Numbered from the stretch's first letter, positions 34,593 to 47,440 are shown. The stretch is 64,000 nt of DNA from Mycolicibacterium aromaticivorans JS19b1 = JCM 16368 (GCF_000559085.1 NZ_JALN02000001.1:2976001-3040000); one strand, 5' to 3'. Notes: generated from the letters alone by a model not told the origin. Numbers and translations are program-made.

Positions 34593-37500
34593 TCAGTCGT
34601 CTGACGCGGGTGCGGGCGCGGACTCCGCAGGCTCTGCGGAGGTCGCCGGCTCCGGCGCGGCCGCGGGCTCGTCGGAATTCGGCAGCTGCGACACCAGATG
34701 CTCGGCGAGTTCGCCGATCGTCGGATGGTCGAACACCGCCGTCGGGCTGATGTCGAACTTGCCGCCGAACTGACCGAACAGCCGGTTGCGCAATTCGACC
34801 GCCATCAGTGAGTCCGTGCCCAGATCCAGGAAGCGGCTGGACGCGGCAGGCGGCTGCGCGAGACGCAAGAAGCCCTGCACCTCTTTCTGCAGGAACTCGG
34901 TGATGAAGCCGGCTCGCGCCGCCACCGGAAGCTCCTGCAGCTGCCGCAACAACTCGCTGTCACCGACCACGGTGCCCTCGCCGCTGGGCAGCACCTGGTC
35001 CAGCAGCGGTGGACGGATGCCGGCGAGCATCTTCGCCGTCCGCTGCCAGTTCGCCTTGAGCACGGTGGCCTGGGCGGCGCCCTGCCGGATGGCCTCGCCG
35101 AGGGCGGCCAGTGCTGCCGACGGTTCGAGCGGCATCATGCCCTGGGCGCTGAGGTTGGCCACGGCGGCCGCCGAGCTGGCCATGCCGCCCTGGGCCCACG
35201 GGCCGAAGTTGACTGCGGTTGCGGGCAGTCCCTGCGCACGTCGTTGCGCGACGAGCCCGTCGAGCAGCGCATTCGCTGTGGCGTAGTTGCCCTGTGCGGG
35301 CGAGCCCAGCACCGCCGACGCCGACGAGTACAGGATGAAGAAGTCGAGATCGTGATCCTTCGTCAACCTGTGCAGATGGTGCGCGCCATACGCCTTGGGC
35401 CCCAATGCCTTCCGGAACCGTTCGAGGTCCTGCTGCGGTAGCAGGGCATCATCGAGCACACCGGCCAGGTGTGCCACGCCCGCCAGCGGCGGCAGCTCGG
35501 CCCGGATCCTGTCCAGCAGCTGGGCCACCTCGGACTCCTCGGCGACATCGGCCGAGAAGACGTGGATCCGGCAGTGGAACCGCTCGGCGATGGCGTCGAT
35601 GGCCGCCTGGGCTTCCGCATCCGGGGCGCGGCGGCTGGTCAGCACGATGTCGCCGGCGCCGAGTTGCGCCAGGTATGACGCCGTGTGCAGGCCGAGCGCA
35701 CCCAGACCGCCGGTGACCAGATAGCTCCGATCCCCGCGTGGCTGGAGCGGTTTGGGCATCTGCACCACGATCTTGCCGATGTGGCGTGCCTGCTGCATCC
35801 GCCGGAACGCGGTCCTCGCCTCGGTCAGCGGGTAGACCTCGGCAGGCACCGGCGTCCACTCGCCGTTGGCCAAGCCGTCGGCGACCTCGACCATCAAGCG
35901 CTGGATGTGGTCGGGATCGGTCATCATCGTGACGTCCAGCGCGACGATCTCGTAGTCGATATCGGGACGCAGTTCGGCCATCTGCTCGTGCGTCCAGATA
36001 TCGCGTTTGGCGATCTCGGCGAACCGGCCGCCCTTGGCGGTGGCCCGCACCGTCGCCTCGACGAATCCCTCGCTGGTCAGCGAGTTGAGCACCACATCAA
36101 CACCTTGGCCGCCCGTGTCCGCCAGAATCTGGTCCGCGAATTCCGTTGTGCGCGAGTCGTAGACGTATTCCACGCCCATGTCCCGCAGGGTGGCGCGCTT
36201 GTACTTGCTCGCGGTGGCGAACACGGTCGCGCCGTGCGCACGGGCCATCTGTACGGCGGCCAGCCCCACACCGCCACTGGCGGCGTGGATGAGCACCTTG
36301 TCGCCGGGCTTGAGCTTCGCCCAGTCGAACGCGAGCCGGACCGTCAATGCCGCAGCCGGAATCGTCGCGGCATCGACCGCGCTGATGCCGTCCGGCACCG
36401 TGGTCAGCAGTGGCGCGGGAACATTCAACCGGGTGGCGAAGGCGCCCTGCATCGATCCGAAGACCCGCTGGCCGATCTCGAATCCGGTTACCGCGGATCC
36501 CACTTCGGTGACCACACCACACAGGTCGCCACCGATCGGGCCCGGATCGCCGGGGTAGAGGCCCAGCACGTTGAGCACGTCACGGAAGTTCAGGCCGGCC
36601 GCCTCGATCCGGACCTGCACCTCGTTGTCCTCCGGCGGAGTCACCTCGACCTCGGTCAGGCGGAGATTGTCGATCGCACCGCGTTCGGTCGGCGCCAGGG
36701 CGTAGTCGTCGCTGCGCGGCATCGGCAGCTGACCGTTTCGCGCCCAGTGCAGCAGCCGGGATACCAGGAAACGTCCTTGCCGCACTGCCATTTCCGGCTC
36801 GACGACCGGGGCGCCCAGCGCACCGGCCAGCCAGCTCAGCGACTCGTCGCCGCCGTCGGAGTCGACCAGGCGAACACGCAGGCTCGGCTGCTCGGCGATC
36901 AGGGTGCGGCCGAATCCCCACAGGGCGGCCTGGACCGGATCGACCGGCTCGCCCGGCTCGGTGGCCACCGCGCGTTCGGTGACGATCCACAGTCCGTCGG
37001 CCAGCGTGCCCTTCTGCTCGGCCAGTGCGGTCTGCGCGGCACCGAGCAGCGTGGCCACCTGCGCCTCCAGTCCGGTGGCGAGTTCCGCGGTAGACCCGTC
37101 CTCGGCAGCGTGTCCCGAACTGCGCCAGACGATTCCGGTGACCGGCGCACCGCGCTCGGCTGCGTCGGCGAATACCCGCTGCCACGACTGCGGATCCGTT
37201 GCCTCGTCGACCGTCACCGCCCCCGGTACCTCGGTCGCCAGCGAATCGAAGCCGGCGATCAACCAGGTGCCGTTCGCGCTCTTGGCGGCACCGTCTTCGG
37301 CCTCCTCAACCGCGGGAGCCGCCGCGATCTCCTGCCAGCCCAGGCTGTACAGCAACCGGGTGGAATCGCCACCCAGCCCGCGCATCAACGCTTCGCGTGG
37401 TGCACGCTTCACGGTGAACTCGGCGATACCACCGAGCACTCGGCCGTCCCGATCGAGGAAATCGATATCGAAGACCTGGGTTTCGTTGGTGATGGTGTTC

Positions 37501-40500
37501 TCGTGCCAGCGGGCCCGGCAGTAGAACCGCCGCGGCATCTTCTCGGTGATCGTCACCTGCCCGTACCGCAACGGCAGGAACAGATCCGTCATCCCCTGCT
37601 CGGCGGCCAGCGTGGCGGGGAAGGCGGGAAATGCCACACCGGTGCACAGGTCCAGCAAGACCGGGTGGATCGGCTCGGTGCCGAGATGCTCGCCGAGTTC
37701 TTCGCCGACCGCGATGTCCCCGATCGCCTCACCGGTGCCGACCCACAACGACTTCAGCGAGGTGGACCACGTCGGACCCCAGGCCAATTCCATGTCACCG
37801 AAGATGTCGAACAGTTCCTGCGGGCGGGTGCGATTCATCTGCTCGATCGCCTCGTCCGGGGCCACCGTTTCCGCCGGTTCCGCATCCGGGTCGACGCCGG
37901 AGAGCAGGGTGCCGTCGGAGTTCAGCGACCACTCGGCCTCCCGAACCCCGTAGGGCCGGCTGTGCACCTGGAACTTCCAGCCGTCGTCGACGGGATGCAG
38001 GCTGAGCTGGACTTCGCGAGAGGCCTTGTCGGGCAGGATGATCGGTTCGTAGAAGAAGACCTCCTTCACCCGTGCCGGTGCTCCTGCCGCAGCCACCGCC
38101 ATCGCCGCGTACGTCGCGCCCGGAACCACCACGGTGCCGTAGATGACGTGATGGGCCAGCCACGGCTGGGTCTTGACCGACAACACATTGGTGTAGACGG
38201 TGTCGCCGGACGCCAGGTCCTTGGCGCTGCCGAGGATCCCGGATGCCGCGGTGCCGTCCTGCCGGATACCGGAGGTCTTCGGCCAGTACCGGCGGCGCTG
38301 GAACGGATACGTCGGCAGTTCGAGTCGCAGGCCCGCCGTGTGGAACCGGGCAGCGAAATCCGGCTGGTGTCCGCAGATGTACGTCGTGGCGAGCGCTTCG
38401 GTCATCTGCCGCTGGGCGTTGGCGCCCTTGCGCAACGACACGATCGCGCGCGGCGTTGCCGATGACTCCGGCCAGATCTGCAGTGCCGCTGCGGTAAGGA
38501 TCGGTTGCGGGCCGATCTCCATCAGCACCGAGCATCCCAGGGTCGCCACGGTGCGCACACTTTCGGTGAACTGCACCGGCTGCCGGGAATGCCTGCGCCA
38601 GTACTGCGCGTTGATCGGCGTCTCGGCGGTGAGCACCGCGCCGGTCCGGTTGCAGACCAGCGGCCGGGTCGGCACCGCATACTCGAATTGTGTTGCGAAC
38701 TTCTCGAATTCGTCGAGCACCGGATCCAGAAGCTCCGAGTGGAAGGCGTGGCTGGTCTCCAGCCAGGTGCACCGGGCGCCGTCCTCGCTGCACGCGGCGA
38801 CGATCTGCTCCAGATCCTCGCCCGGGCCCGAGAGCACCGTGTTGCGGCCGTTGTAGGCACCGACCGAGACGCGCGGGAAGCTCGTCGCCGCACGCTCCAC
38901 GTAATCGGGATCGGCGAACACCGCGACCATCCGGCCGCCCTCGGGCAGGCTGCCGAACAATCGGCCCCGCTCGGCGATCAAGCGGATACCGTCCTCGAGG
39001 CTGAATACGCCTGCCACGCACGCGGCCGCGTACTGGCCGACGCTGTGGCCCAGCACCACGTCCGGTTCGATGCCCCACGACTGCCACAACCGGGCCAGAC
39101 CCATCTCGACGGCGAAGATCGCCGGCTGGGCGAATGACGTGTGGCGCAAAGTTTCCGTGTTCTCGCGGTCACCGGAGAACAGCACGTCGAGCAGCGGGCG
39201 CGGCAACATCGGATCGACGGCCTGCGCACAGCGGCGCAAGGTGTCGGCGAATACCGGCTCCGTTTCGAACAATTCCTTCGCCATTCCCGGGTACTGGCTG
39301 CCCTGTCCCGGGAAGAACCACGCGGTGGTCGGCGGGTCGGTGCATTCGCCGCGGAGCACGCCCGGCCGCAGCCGGTTGGCCACCAGATCGTCGAGCAGCA
39401 TCTTGGCCTCGGACACCGAGTTCGCGACCACCGCCGCCCGGTGCTCGAAGTGCGATCGTCCCGCTCCGGCGGTGTAGCTAACGTCGGCGAGCGAGGCGTC
39501 GGGATGGGCTGCCAGCCAATCGGAGTAGCGCTGCGCCAACGCCAGCAGGCCCGGGCCGGACCGTGCCGACAGCGGCAGGACGCTCAGCGGCTCACGCACC
39601 GGCTCCGGCGCGATGACCTCGACCGGTTCGTCGGCGGGATCGTCAGCCAGCGCGGGCTGCGGTGCCTCTTCGATCAACACGTGGGCGTTGGTGCCGGTGA
39701 AGCCGAACGAGCTGACCCCGGCACGGCGCGGCCTGCCGTTGGCGACCCACGGGGTGGCCTCGTCGACCACCCGCACCGGCAACGAGTCCCAGGGGATGTG
39801 CGGTGACGGGTTCTGGAAGTGCAGGTTCTGCGGCAGCAATTCGTTCTGCAGCGACAGCACGACCTTGATCAGACCGGCCACCCCGGCGGCGGACTCCAGG
39901 TGCCCGATGTTGGTCTTGGCCGTGCCCATCAGCAGCGGCCGGGCCGAGTCACGACCCGCGCCGTAGACGGCCGCGGCGGCCTGCACCTCGATCGGATCAC
40001 CCAACGGGGTGCCGGTGCCGTGAGCTTCGAGGTAGTCGACATCCGCGCCGACGAGACCCGCGCGGGTGAGTGCCGCGGTGATGAGGCGTTGTTGCGCACC
40101 GCCATTGGGCACGGTCAGGCCACTGGACGCACCGTCCTGGTTGACCGCGCTGCTGCGGATGACCGCGGCGATCCGGTCGCCGTCGCGTTGCGCGTCGGAC
40201 AGCCGCTTGAGCACCAGGATGCCGCAACCCTCACCGCGGACGTAGCCGTCGGCCGCCGCGTCGAAGGTCTTGCATCGGCCGTCGGGGGCCAGCATCCGGG
40301 CCCGCGACGCCGCGACGATCGACGCCGGGCTCAGCAGGACGTTGACGCCACCGGCCAGGGCCATGTCGCAGTCACCGGAGTGCAACGCCTGGCTGGCCTG
40401 GTGCACCGCCACCAGCGACGAGCTGCAGGCGGTGTCCACCGCCATCGCAGGTCCTTCCAGGCCGAGGGTGAACGCCACCCGGCCTGCGATCGCGTTGAGC

Positions 40501-43500
40501 GCGTTGCCGGTGATGAAGTGGGCTTCCAGGTTCTCGACCGATTCGCCGGACAGCAGGTGCGAGTACTCATTGGCGCCCACGCCGACGAAGACGCCGGTGC
40601 GGCTGCCGCGCAGCGAGGCGGGGGAGTAGCCCGCGCGCTCCAAGCCCTCCCAAGCGATTTCGAGCATGAGGCGCTGCTGCGGGTCGATCCAGACCGCTTC
40701 GCGCGGGGAGATGCCGAAGAACTCCGGGTCGAAGCTGTCGACGCTCTCCAGGTAGCCGCCGCTGCGGGTGTAGATCTTGCCGGGCGTCTGCTGATCGGGG
40801 TCGTAGTACTGGTCGACGTCGAAGCGGTCCTCGGGGATCTCCCGGATCGCGTCCACGGCGCCGGACAGCACATCCCAGTACGCATCGGCATCAGCCGCAC
40901 CCGGGAACCGGCAGGCCACCGCGATGATGGCGATCGGCTCGTCGGTCGCCGAACCCGCCAGCGACGCCGGCGCGGCGGCAAGCTGTGCGCCGGCCTTCTC
41001 GTTGAGGTTGAGCACCTCGCCGAGCAGGTAGTCGGCCACGTCGGTCAGCCGCGGGAAGTCCATGGCGAGTGTCGCCGGAAGTTCCTTTCCGACAGCCTGT
41101 TCCAGTCGGCGACGAAGTTCGACCGCCATCAGAGAGTCCATGCCGAGGTCGAAGAATCCAGCCTCTTCGCGCACCTCGGACGCGTCGACCCGGGTCACCT
41201 CCGCGACGGTGTTGCGCAGGTACTCCAGAACGAGCTTCTTGCGCTGCTGCACCGGTGCGGCGGTGAGCTGTTCGACCAGCCGGGTGGTGCCTGACGCGCC
41301 GGAGGCCGCGGGCACCGACTCCGGAACTTCGCGGGCCACCTCGGCCATCAGCGACCGGCGGCCGGCCTGCAGGTAGATCGGTAGGAAGCGAGCCCAGTCC
41401 ATGCGCGCCACAACGGCTTCGGCAGGACCTTGCGATCCGGCGGCGGCCATGATGTCGGCCAGGCCGGCCAATGCATCGGTGGGCGACAGCGTGCGGATGC
41501 CACGCCGGTCCAGCTGGGTCCGGGCGTCCTGGTCTGCCATGCCGGCCGACCACGGACCGAAGTTCACGCTGATGCCGTGGACGCCGCGCTCGCGCAGTCG
41601 CCACGTCAACCCGTCGAGGAAGGCGTTGGCCGCGCTGTAGGCGCTCTGGCCGTAGCTGCCCCACACCGACGAGATCGACGAGGTGGACAGGAAGAAATCC
41701 AGATTCAGATCGGCGGCGGCCTCACTGAGGTACCAAGCGCCCCAGACCTTTCCGGAGAACACCCGGTCGATCTCGGTGCTGTCGAGGGAGCTCAGCGGGG
41801 TGGTGCTGTTCTCTCCGGCGGCGTGCACGATGCCGGCCAGCGGCGGCAGCTCGGCGGCCACGGTGGCGAGCAGTCGCGCGACGTCGTGCGGGTCGGCGAC
41901 GTCGGCGGCGACCACCCGGACCGCGCAGCCGTGTTGTTCGCTGAGGGCATCGATGCGCCGCTGTGCGGCCTCGTCTGAGGCGCGGCGGCTCGTCAGCACC
42001 AGCTGGCGAGCGCCGTGCGCGGCCAGGTAGCCGGCGATTTCCAGGCCGATCGAGCCGAGCCCACCGGTCACCAGATAGGTTGCGTCGGAGCGTAATTCCA
42101 GTGGAGTCGAGTTGGGCTGACCGGTCCGCCGGACCAGCCTCGGGACATGAACACCGCTGTCCCGCAACGCGATCTGATCCTCACCGGGCGACGCGGTGAC
42201 GACCTGCTTGATCAGCCGCGTCCACTCGTCGGCGCCGGTCCCGGACACGTCTGCCAGACCGCCCCACAGTTGCGGGTACTCCAGCGCGGCGACGCGGCAG
42301 AAACCCCACAGTCCGCTCTGCTCCGGCGCCACCGTGTCGGCATCGCTCACGCGTTGGGCGTTGTGGGTCAGTACCCAGATCGGGCTGCGCAGTTCGGCGG
42401 CGGCCGCGGCGCGGACCAGGCGCTGGGTGCCCCCGAGCACGCGGTGTTGCATCCGCAGCAGGGATCGCATCGACGACGAGCCGTCGGAGTCCAGCGCCGC
42501 GAGGTGCAGGATGCGCAGCGCAGGCTCGTCCTGTACCGCCGCGGTCAGTTCGGCGACCAGGCGCTCCTCGTCGGCGTCGGACACCGGCAGACCGAGGACG
42601 CGATGCCGGTGGCCGTGTGCGGTCAGCGCATCGACCAGTGGGCGCATGACGGCGTCGTCGTCGCCGATGAGCAGCCACGCTGCGCCCTCGCCGACCTCGG
42701 TCGACGGGCTGACGGCTTTCTGCCAGCGGACCTCATAGCGGATGTCGGCGATAGACTGCGCGCTCCGCTGCCGATTATGTTGGGCGGCAAGCTTGCTCAG
42801 CACCTCGGCGGCCGTGGTGGATCCGTCCCCGCCGAGCAGTGCGGCCAGTTCCTCGATCCGGCCGTCCTCGAGCAGCTGAACAGCCTCGGTGCGGGCGGCA
42901 TCATTGGCGGTCGCCTGGGACTGCTTGCTCTGATACCAGTACTGGCGATGCTGGAACGGGTATGTCGGCAGATCGAGCTTGCGGGCCGGCTCGTGCAGCA
43001 GTGCGGCGAAGTCGGGAACATGTCCGGTGACGTAGGCACCCGCCAGAGCTTCGGTCAGCTGGCGGTGGTCTGCCCCGTTGCGGCGCAGCGACGCAACGGC
43101 TTTCGGTGCGGTCGCCGGATCCGGCCAGGCTCGCAGGGCAGCGGCGGTGAGCACCGGCTGCGGGCCGACCTCGAGTAGTAGCGCGCAGCCGAGTTCGGCC
43201 AGCGTCGCCACGCCCTTGGCGAACTGCACGGGCTGACGGGCGTGGCGGCGCCAGTACTGCCCGTCGAGCTTCGCGTTGCGGCCCAGTGCGGCCCCGGTCC
43301 GGTTACACACCAGAATCCGCTGAGGTGCCGCGAATTCGAATCCGTTGGCGTAGGACTCGAAGGCGTCCAGCGCCGGGTCGAGCAGCGACGAGTGGAACGC
43401 GTGGCTGGTGTCCAGCCAGTCGCAGCGGGCCCCCTCGTCCGACAGCTGGGCGATCGCGCGCTCCAAGTCGGCGGCCGGGCCCGACAGCACCGTGTTGGCG

Positions 43501-45596
43501 CCGTTGTAGGCGGCCACCGACAGGCTCGGGAACTCGTCGGTCAGGCTCTCCACCCGGTCCGGGTCGGCGAAGACAGCGCACATCCGCCCGCCTGCGGGCA
43601 GGTCACCGAACAGGCGGCCGCGCTCGGCGAGCAACCGCGCGCCGTCCTCGAGGCTGAAAACCCCTGCGACACAGGCGGCGGAGTACTGGCCGACGCTGTG
43701 CCCGAGGACCACATCCGGCTCGAAGCCCCACGACTGCCAGAGCCTGGCCAGGCCCATCTCGACGGCGAAGATCGCGGGCTGGGCATGCCGGGTCTGCTTC
43801 AGGGTCTCGGCACCATCCAGATCGAAGATGACGTCCAGCAACGGCTTGTCGAGCACACCGGCGACGGCGTCGGCGCAGCGGTTCATGGTGTCGGCGAACA
43901 CCGGTTCGGTCTCGAACAGTTCGCGGGCCATGCCGGCGTACTGACTGCCCTGTCCGGGGAACAACCAGGCGGTCTTCGGCGCATCGACGCAGTCTCCGCG
44001 CACCAGTCCGGGAGCCGGCAGGTCGTCGGCGAGCGCGCCGAGCAGCTCGCGGGCCGACTCGACGGAGTTGACCACGAGTGCGGCGCGGTGCTCGAAGTGA
44101 GCCCGGGCCGCTCCGGCGGTCAGGCAGACGTCGGCGAGAGTGGCGTCGGGGTGCTCGCCCAGCCAGCTGCGGTAGTGCTGTGCGGTCTGCACCAGCGCGG
44201 CCGGGGTGCGCGCCGACAGCGGAAGGACGGCGAACCGGCGGTCGTCCGGCGCTGCGCCGGCAGTGACCGGGTTGGTGACCGGTGCCTCTTCGAGAATGAC
44301 GTGGGCGTTGGTGCCGGAGAACCCGAACGAGCTGACGCCTGCGATACGCGGTCGATCGGATCGCTCCCACGACCGCGCCTTGTCCACGACCTGCACCGGT
44401 ATCCGATCCCACGGGATGTGCGGGGACGGGTTCTTGAAGTTGAGATGCGGGGGCAGCTCGGAGTGCTCGAGCGACAGGACGACCTTGAGGACGCCGGCCA
44501 CGCCCGCGGCGGCCTCCAGGTGGCCGATGTTGGTCTTCGCCGATCCGATCAGCAGCGGCTGGTCCGCGTCGCGGCCTTTGCCGAGCGCGGCCGCCGCGGC
44601 CTGGACCTCGATGGGGTCACCCAGCGACGTCCCGGTCCCGTGGGCTTCCAGGTAATTGATGTCGGCGGGGGTCAGGCCGGCCCGATCCAGCGCCTCGGCG
44701 ATCACCCGCTGCTGAGCGACACCGTTGGGTACGGTCAGCCCGCCCGAGGCGCCGTCCTGGTTGACCGCGCTGCCGCGGATCACGGCGCGGACGTGGTCGC
44801 CGTCGCGGAGCGCGTCTTCCAGGCGCTTGATGGCGATGACACCGCAACCCTCGCCGCGTACGTAACCGTCGGCCGAGGCGTCGAACGTCTTGCACTTGCC
44901 GTCGGGGGCCAGCATCCGGGAGTGCGAGAACGTGATCATGGTGGCCGGGCTGAGCATGACGTTGACCCCGCCCGCCAGCGCTAGATCGCATTCGTCCAGC
45001 AGCAATGCCTGGCAGGCCTGGTGAATCGCCACCAGCGAGGAGCTGCACGCCGTGTCGACGGTGACCGCCGGACCCTGCAGCCCCAACCGGTAGCTGATCC
45101 GGCCCGCGGCGGCAGCGCTGGACGTGCCGACCGCCAGATAGGCCTCGATCTCGGGGTAGGTCAGCGCATCGGATGCCATGCCCAGGAAGTCATGGGTGGC
45201 CAAGCCGACGAACACGCCGGTTCTGCTGTTCGCCAAAGTCGTTGGCGCAGTGCCGGAATGCTCAACCGCCCGCCACGCGGTCTCCAGCAGCAGTCGATGC
45301 TGCGGATCCATCAGGTTGGCTTCGCGCGCCGACACCCCGAAGAACGGGGCGTCGAACCCGGTGACGTCGTCGACGAACCCGGCTCGCCGGGTGACCATCT
45401 TGCCGGCCGCGTCCGGGTCGGAGTCGAAGAACTCCTCGATATCCCACCGGTCGGCGGGGACTTCCGAGATCGCGTCCCGGCCGCTGTGCAGGACGTCCCA
45501 GTACTGGTCGGCATCCGCGGCTCCGGGAAGACGTGCCGCGTAACCGATGATTGCAAAACGAGGCGTCTGCTGCGTCGGACGTTCGGTGGGTGCCAT
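34593..45596 (-). CDS. pks: Bimodular type I polyketide synthase of the trehalose polyphleate locus
   Basis: A 3667-residue PKS expected to build phleic acids by repeated rounds on a FadD23-activated fatty acid. Module 1: KS (about 12-437; Cys184, His319, His359), AT (543-840; Ser634), KR (1170-1355; TGGLGSIG, Tyr1320, Asn1324), ACP (Ser1488). Module 2: KS (1553-1977; Cys1724, His1859, His1899), AT (2092-2390; Ser2185), DH (2455-2735; His2483-x3-G-x4-P, Asp2649), ER (2970-3280; [11 protein letters not shown]), KR (3291-3470; Tyr3438, Asn3442), ACP (Ser3596). Both ATs carry GHSVG and HAFH, the malonyl-CoA signature, fitting unbranched products. Module 1 has no recognisable DH; residues 885-1165 look like the KR structural half. 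No loading domain or thioesterase is present. It matches the TPP Pks of M. smegmatis and M. abscessus in size and context, and is divergent from papA3. Confidence 0.92.
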   Translation of the reverse strand: MAPTERPTQQTPRFAIIGYAARLPGAADADQYWDVLHSGRDAISEVPADRWDIEEFFDSDPDAAGKMVTRRAGFVDDVTGFDAPFFGVSAREANLMDPQHRLLLETAWRAVEHSGTAPTTLANSRTGVFVGLATHDFLGMASDALTYPEIEAYLAVGTSSAAAAGRISYRLGLQGPAVTVDTACSSSLVAIHQACQALLLDECDLALAGGVNVMLSPATMITFSHSRMLAPDGKCKTFDASADGYVRGEGCGVIAIKRLEDALRDGDHVRAVIRGSAVNQDGASGGLTVPNGVAQQRVIAEALDRAGLTPADINYLEAHGTGTSLGDPIEVQAAAAALGKGRDADQPLLIGSAKTNIGHLEAAAGVAGVLKVVLSLEHSELPPHLNFKNPSPHIPWDRIPVQVVDKARSWERSDRPRIAGVSSFGFSGTNAHVILEEAPVTNPVTAGAAPDDRRFAVLPLSARTPAALVQTAQHYRSWLGEHPDATLADVCLTAGAARAHFEHRAALVVNSVESARELLGALADDLPAPGLVRGDCVDAPKTAWLFPGQGSQYAGMARELFETEPVFADTMNRCADAVAGVLDKPLLDVIFDLDGAETLKQTRHAQPAIFAVEMGLARLWQSWGFEPDVVLGHSVGQYSAACVAGVFSLEDGARLLAERGRLFGDLPAGGRMCAVFADPDRVESLTDEFPSLSVAAYNGANTVLSGPAADLERAIAQLSDEGARCDWLDTSHAFHSSLLDPALDAFESYANGFEFAAPQRILVCNRTGAALGRNAKLDGQYWRRHARQPVQFAKGVATLAELGCALLLEVGPQPVLTAAALRAWPDPATAPKAVASLRRNGADHRQLTEALAGAYVTGHVPDFAALLHEPARKLDLPTYPFQHRQYWYQSKQSQATANDAARTEAVQLLEDGRIEELAALLGGDGSTTAAEVLSKLAAQHNRQRSAQSIADIRYEVRWQKAVSPSTEVGEGAAWLLIGDDDAVMRPLVDALTAHGHRHRVLGLPVSDADEERLVAELTAAVQDEPALRILHLAALDSDGSSSMRSLLRMQHRVLGGTQRLVRAAAAAELRSPIWVLTHNAQRVSDADTVAPEQSGLWGFCRVAALEYPQLWGGLADVSGTGADEWTRLIKQVVTASPGEDQIALRDSGVHVPRLVRRTGQPNSTPLELRSDATYLVTGGLGSIGLEIAGYLAAHGARQLVLTSRRASDEAAQRRIDALSEQHGCAVRVVAADVADPHDVARLLATVAAELPPLAGIVHAAGENSTTPLSSLDSTEIDRVFSGKVWGAWYLSEAAADLNLDFFLSTSSISSVWGSYGQSAYSAANAFLDGLTWRLRERGVHGISVNFGPWSAGMADQDARTQLDRRGIRTLSPTDALAGLADIMAAAGSQGPAEAVVARMDWARFLPIYLQAGRRSLMAEVAREVPESVPAASGASGTTRLVEQLTAAPVQQRKKLVLEYLRNTVAEVTRVDASEVREEAGFFDLGMDSLMAVELRRRLEQAVGKELPATLAMDFPRLTDVADYLLGEVLNLNEKAGAQLAAAPASLAGSATDEPIAIIAVACRFPGAADADAYWDVLSGAVDAIREIPEDRFDVDQYYDPDQQTPGKIYTRSGGYLESVDSFDPEFFGISPREAVWIDPQQRLMLEIAWEGLERAGYSPASLRGSRTGVFVGVGANEYSHLLSGESVENLEAHFITGNALNAIAGRVAFTLGLEGPAMAVDTACSSSLVAVHQASQALHSGDCDMALAGGVNVLLSPASIVAASRARMLAPDGRCKTFDAAADGYVRGEGCGILVLKRLSDAQRDGDRIAAVIRSSAVNQDGASSGLTVPNGGAQQRLITAALTRAGLVGADVDYLEAHGTGTPLGDPIEVQAAAAVYGAGRDSARPLLMGTAKTNIGHLESAAGVAGLIKVVLSLQNELLPQNLHFQNPSPHIPWDSLPVRVVDEATPWVANGRPRRAGVSSFGFTGTNAHVLIEEAPQPALADDPADEPVEVIAPEPVREPLSVLPLSARSGPGLLALAQRYSDWLAAHPDASLADVSYTAGAGRSHFEHRAAVVANSVSEAKMLLDDLVANRLRPGVLRGECTDPPTTAWFFPGQGSQYPGMAKELFETEPVFADTLRRCAQAVDPMLPRPLLDVLFSGDRENTETLRHTSFAQPAIFAVEMGLARLWQSWGIEPDVVLGHSVGQYAAACVAGVFSLEDGIRLIAERGRLFGSLPEGGRMVAVFADPDYVERAATSFPRVSVGAYNGRNTVLSGPGEDLEQIVAACSEDGARCTWLETSHAFHSELLDPVLDEFEKFATQFEYAVPTRPLVCNRTGAVLTAETPINAQYWRRHSRQPVQFTESVRTVATLGCSVLMEIGPQPILTAAALQIWPESSATPRAIVSLRKGANAQRQMTEALATTYICGHQPDFAARFHTAGLRLELPTYPFQRRRYWPKTSGIRQDGTAASGILGSAKDLASGDTVYTNVLSVKTQPWLAHHVIYGTVVVPGATYAAMAVAAAGAPARVKEVFFYEPIILPDKASREVQLSLHPVDDGWKFQVHSRPYGVREAEWSLNSDGTLLSGVDPDAEPAETVAPDEAIEQMNRTRPQELFDIFGDMELAWGPTWSTSLKSLWVGTGEAIGDIAVGEELGEHLGTEPIHPVLLDLCTGVAFPAFPATLAAEQGMTDLFLPLRYGQVTITEKMPRRFYCRARWHENTITNETQVFDIDFLDRDGRVLGGIAEFTVKRAPREALMRGLGGDSTRLLYSLGWQEIAAAPAVEEAEDGAAKSANGTWLIAGFDSLATEVPGAVTVDEATDPQSWQRVFADAAERGAPVTGIVWRSSGHAAEDGSTAELATGLEAQVATLLGAAQTALAEQKGTLADGLWIVTERAVATEPGEPVDPVQAALWGFGRTLIAEQPSLRVRLVDSDGGDESLSWLAGALGAPVVEPEMAVRQGRFLVSRLLHWARNGQLPMPRSDDYALAPTERGAIDNLRLTEVEVTPPEDNEVQVRIEAAGLNFRDVLNVLGLYPGDPGPIGGDLCGVVTEVGSAVTGFEIGQRVFGSMQGAFATRLNVPAPLLTTVPDGISAVDAATIPAAALTVRLAFDWAKLKPGDKVLIHAASGGVGLAAVQMARAHGATVFATASKYKRATLRDMGVEYVYDSRTTEFADQILADTGGQGVDVVLNSLTSEGFVEATVRATAKGGRFAEIAKRDIWTHEQMAELRPDIDYEIVALDVTMMTDPDHIQRLMVEVADGLANGEWTPVPAEVYPLTEARTAFRRMQQARHIGKIVVQMPKPLQPRGDRSYLVTGGLGALGLHTASYLAQLGAGDIVLTSRRAPDAEAQAAIDAIAERFHCRIHVFSADVAEESEVAQLLDRIRAELPPLAGVAHLAGVLDDALLPQQDLERFRKALGPKAYGAHHLHRLTKDHDLDFFILYSSASAVLGSPAQGNYATANALLDGLVAQRRAQGLPATAVNFGPWAQGGMASSAAAVANLSAQGMMPLEPSAALAALGEAIRQGAAQATVLKANWQRTAKMLAGIRPPLLDQVLPSGEGTVVGDSELLRQLQELPVAARAGFITEFLQKEVQGFLRLAQPPAASSRFLDLGTDSLMAVELRNRLFGQFGGKFDISPTAVFDHPTIGELAEHLVSQLPNSDEPAAAPEPATSAEPAESAPAPASDD

Positions 45597-45694
45597 CAGG
45601 TTGTGTTCTCCGCATCGGGCCGGTGAAGTGTCGCAGTGCTGTCGTGGGAGACCACGTCAGGGCCAGGAACAACTTCCGAACGGCCACGGCTCGG

Positions 45695-45731
45695 TCATCT
45701 CCCGACAGCGACGGCCGGCTCATCTCCCGAC
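45695..45731. repeat. 12-bp direct repeat upstream of the PKS gene
   Basis: TCATCTCCCGAC occurs at 45695-45706 and 45720-45731, 25 bp apart start to start, with similar flanks (GACGGCC/ACGGC). It lies 100-135 bp upstream of the PKS start. A tandem activator or repressor site is possible. Confidence 0.45.
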
Positions 45732-45885
45732 GGTCAGTATTGCACGGGCGTTGCTGAACGAACGGCTTTCACCACGGTGTGGACGGGCGCGTGGCCAGGC
45801 GTTACCGGTTTATTTAGGGCCTTTAGTCACTACTTGTGACCAGGGGCTTTACGGGTCGACGGCGAACCGCCCCAGCGACAGGCGC

Positions 45886-45891
45886 TATCTT
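45886..45891 (+). promoter_or_regulatory. Candidate -10 box for papA3
   Basis: TATCTT fits TAnnnT and would start transcription near 45898, about 55 nt before the TTG start. No clear -35 box is visible. Confidence 0.35.
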
Positions 45892-45952
45892 GGTCTGGCC
45901 ACCAGGTTGCCGGTCTCCAGGCCGTAGCCGCTGTAGACCCGGGAGGGGAATT

Positions 45953-47362
45953 TTGCACATCGGGAAGATAACCATCGGCACAATCGATGATTGGTCGCCG
46001 AGCCCCGGTGTGGTGATTTCCTGGCACCCGACAAAAGCCGCCATGGAAAAGGCGCGTCAAGCGCCCGTCAGTTCCGTGCCCGTCAGCTATATGCAGGGGC
46101 AACACATTCGCGGTGTGTATGAACAGGACAAGGCCGGACTCGACTATTCACGGCAGATCATCGCCACCTGCGAAGTGCCTGGTCAGTGCGATATCGACGC
46201 CATGAATCACGCGCTGAACGCGTATCTTCGCCGCCACGACACATATCGGAGTTGGTTCGAATACGCCGGCTCCGGCGATATTGTCAGGCGCACGATCACC
46301 GATCCCGCCGATATTGAATTCGAGCCGATCGACAACGGTGTCATGGCAGCCGAGGATGCGCGCAAACACATCGTCGACATTCCGACTCCCATGGAATGGG
46401 GATGTTTTTCTTTCGGCGTCGTGCAAAGTGACGATCACTTCGATTTTTATGCCAGCATCGACCACGTCCACGGGGATGCGGCGCTGATCGGGATCACCAT
46501 GCTCGAGGCGCACGGCATGTACACGTCACTGACCATGACCGGACAGCCGATGGCGCTACCCGAGGCAGGCAGCTTCGACGATTTCTGCATCCAGGAGCGC
46601 GATGCCACCGCGGATTTGACCGTCGATTCGCCGGAGGTCCGGGCCTGGATCGAGTTTGCCGAGAACAACAACGGCACGCTTCCCGAGTTCCCGCTGCCGT
46701 TGGGGAACGCGCTGGAGCCGACGGTCGCTGACATGGTCGGCGAGATGATCTTGGACGCCGATCAAACCGCGCGATTCGACGCGGCCTGTACCGCCGCAGG
46801 CGTTCGCTTCGTCGGCGGTCTGTATGCCTGCACCGCCATGGTGGAACATGAATTGACGGGTGCGACAACGTATTACGGACTCACGCCTCGGGACACTCGC
46901 CGAACCTCGGACAACTTCACCACTCAGGGCTGGTTCACCGGCCTGGTGCCGATCACCGTGCCGATCGCCGCGACGACGTTCGGCGAGGCCGCCTGGGCGG
47001 CGCAGACGTCGTTCGATTCCGGCCTGAGCCTGGCCCGGGTGCCGTATTACCGGGTGCTCGAGCTGGCCCCATGGCTGGAGAAGCCGCACCCGAACTTCCC
47101 GGTCTCGAACTTCCTGCATGGCGGCGCCGCACCGCTCAACGCTGTGCTCGCGGCCGCTGACATGGGCTATTCGAACAACATCGGGATCTACTCCGACGGC
47201 CGCTTCAGCTACCAGCTGACAATCTATATATTCCGGTATGAGGCCGGCACCGCGATGGCGGTGATGTTTCCGGACAATCCAACCGCCCAGAAATCGGTCG
47301 CCCGCTACATCGCGGCGATGAAGTCCGTGTGTGGACGCATCGCCGACAGCGGGCAGTGGTGA
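45953..47362 (+). CDS. papA3: PapA3-like trehalose acyltransferase
   Basis: A 469-residue polyketide-associated acyltransferase of the condensation-domain superfamily that esterifies trehalose with acyl groups in TPP synthesis. The catalytic HxxxD is in SIDHVHGDAAL, and the second-half signature region includes YYGLTPRDTRR. The start is TTG 45953: GGGAGGGGA lies 5-13 bp upstream, and the product then begins LHIGKITIGTIDDWS, aligning with the start of known PapA3 proteins. An earlier in-frame codon at 45836 would add 39 arginine-rich residues. It is divergent from the PKS and followed by mmpL10 after 78 bp. Confidence 0.88.
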   Translation: MHIGKITIGTIDDWSPSPGVVISWHPTKAAMEKARQAPVSSVPVSYMQGQHIRGVYEQDKAGLDYSRQIIATCEVPGQCDIDAMNHALNAYLRRHDTYRSWFEYAGSGDIVRRTITDPADIEFEPIDNGVMAAEDARKHIVDIPTPMEWGCFSFGVVQSDDHFDFYASIDHVHGDAALIGITMLEAHGMYTSLTMTGQPMALPEAGSFDDFCIQERDATADLTVDSPEVRAWIEFAENNNGTLPEFPLPLGNALEPTVADMVGEMILDADQTARFDAACTAAGVRFVGGLYACTAMVEHELTGATTYYGLTPRDTRRTSDNFTTQGWFTGLVPITVPIAATTFGEAAWAAQTSFDSGLSLARVPYYRVLELAPWLEKPHPNFPVSNFLHGGAAPLNAVLAAADMGYSNNIGIYSDGRFSYQLTIYIFRYEAGTAMAVMFPDNPTAQKSVARYIAAMKSVCGRIADSGQW

Positions 47363-47440
47363 TGTGCTTGTTGGTTTCAGTGAAGTTCGATGCAGTGAAG
47401 GGGCGCGCGGCCTGAGGGTCTCGCGCAGTGTGAGGAAATT

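Larger units (their letters stand above)
45597..45952. other. Divergent pks-papA3 intergenic region
   Basis: This 356-bp gap contains no supported gene. It holds the TCATCTCCCGAC direct repeats (45695-45731), an AT-rich patch (45809-45825), a short inverted repeat GTCAC-N5-GTGAC (45826-45840), a candidate papA3 -10 box (45886-45891) and the papA3 ribosome site GGGAGGGGA (45940-45948). Its length suggests real control of both TPP transcripts. Confidence 0.6.

Noticed and set aside
35685..38465. A 926-codon open frame on the plus strand within the PKS region
   Set aside because: Antisense shadow of PKS module 2; all domains are intact on the minus strand.
34593..45596. Repeated DNA between PKS modules as a sign of recent duplication
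   Set aside because: The KS and AT domains are similar, but differences are spread throughout and the modules differ in domain content, so this is ordinary domain homology.
45826..45840. GTCAC-N5-GTGAC upstream of papA3 as a CRP site
   Set aside because: The half-sites are in the opposite order to the CRP consensus (GTGA-N6-TCAC), so it is kept only as a short inverted repeat.
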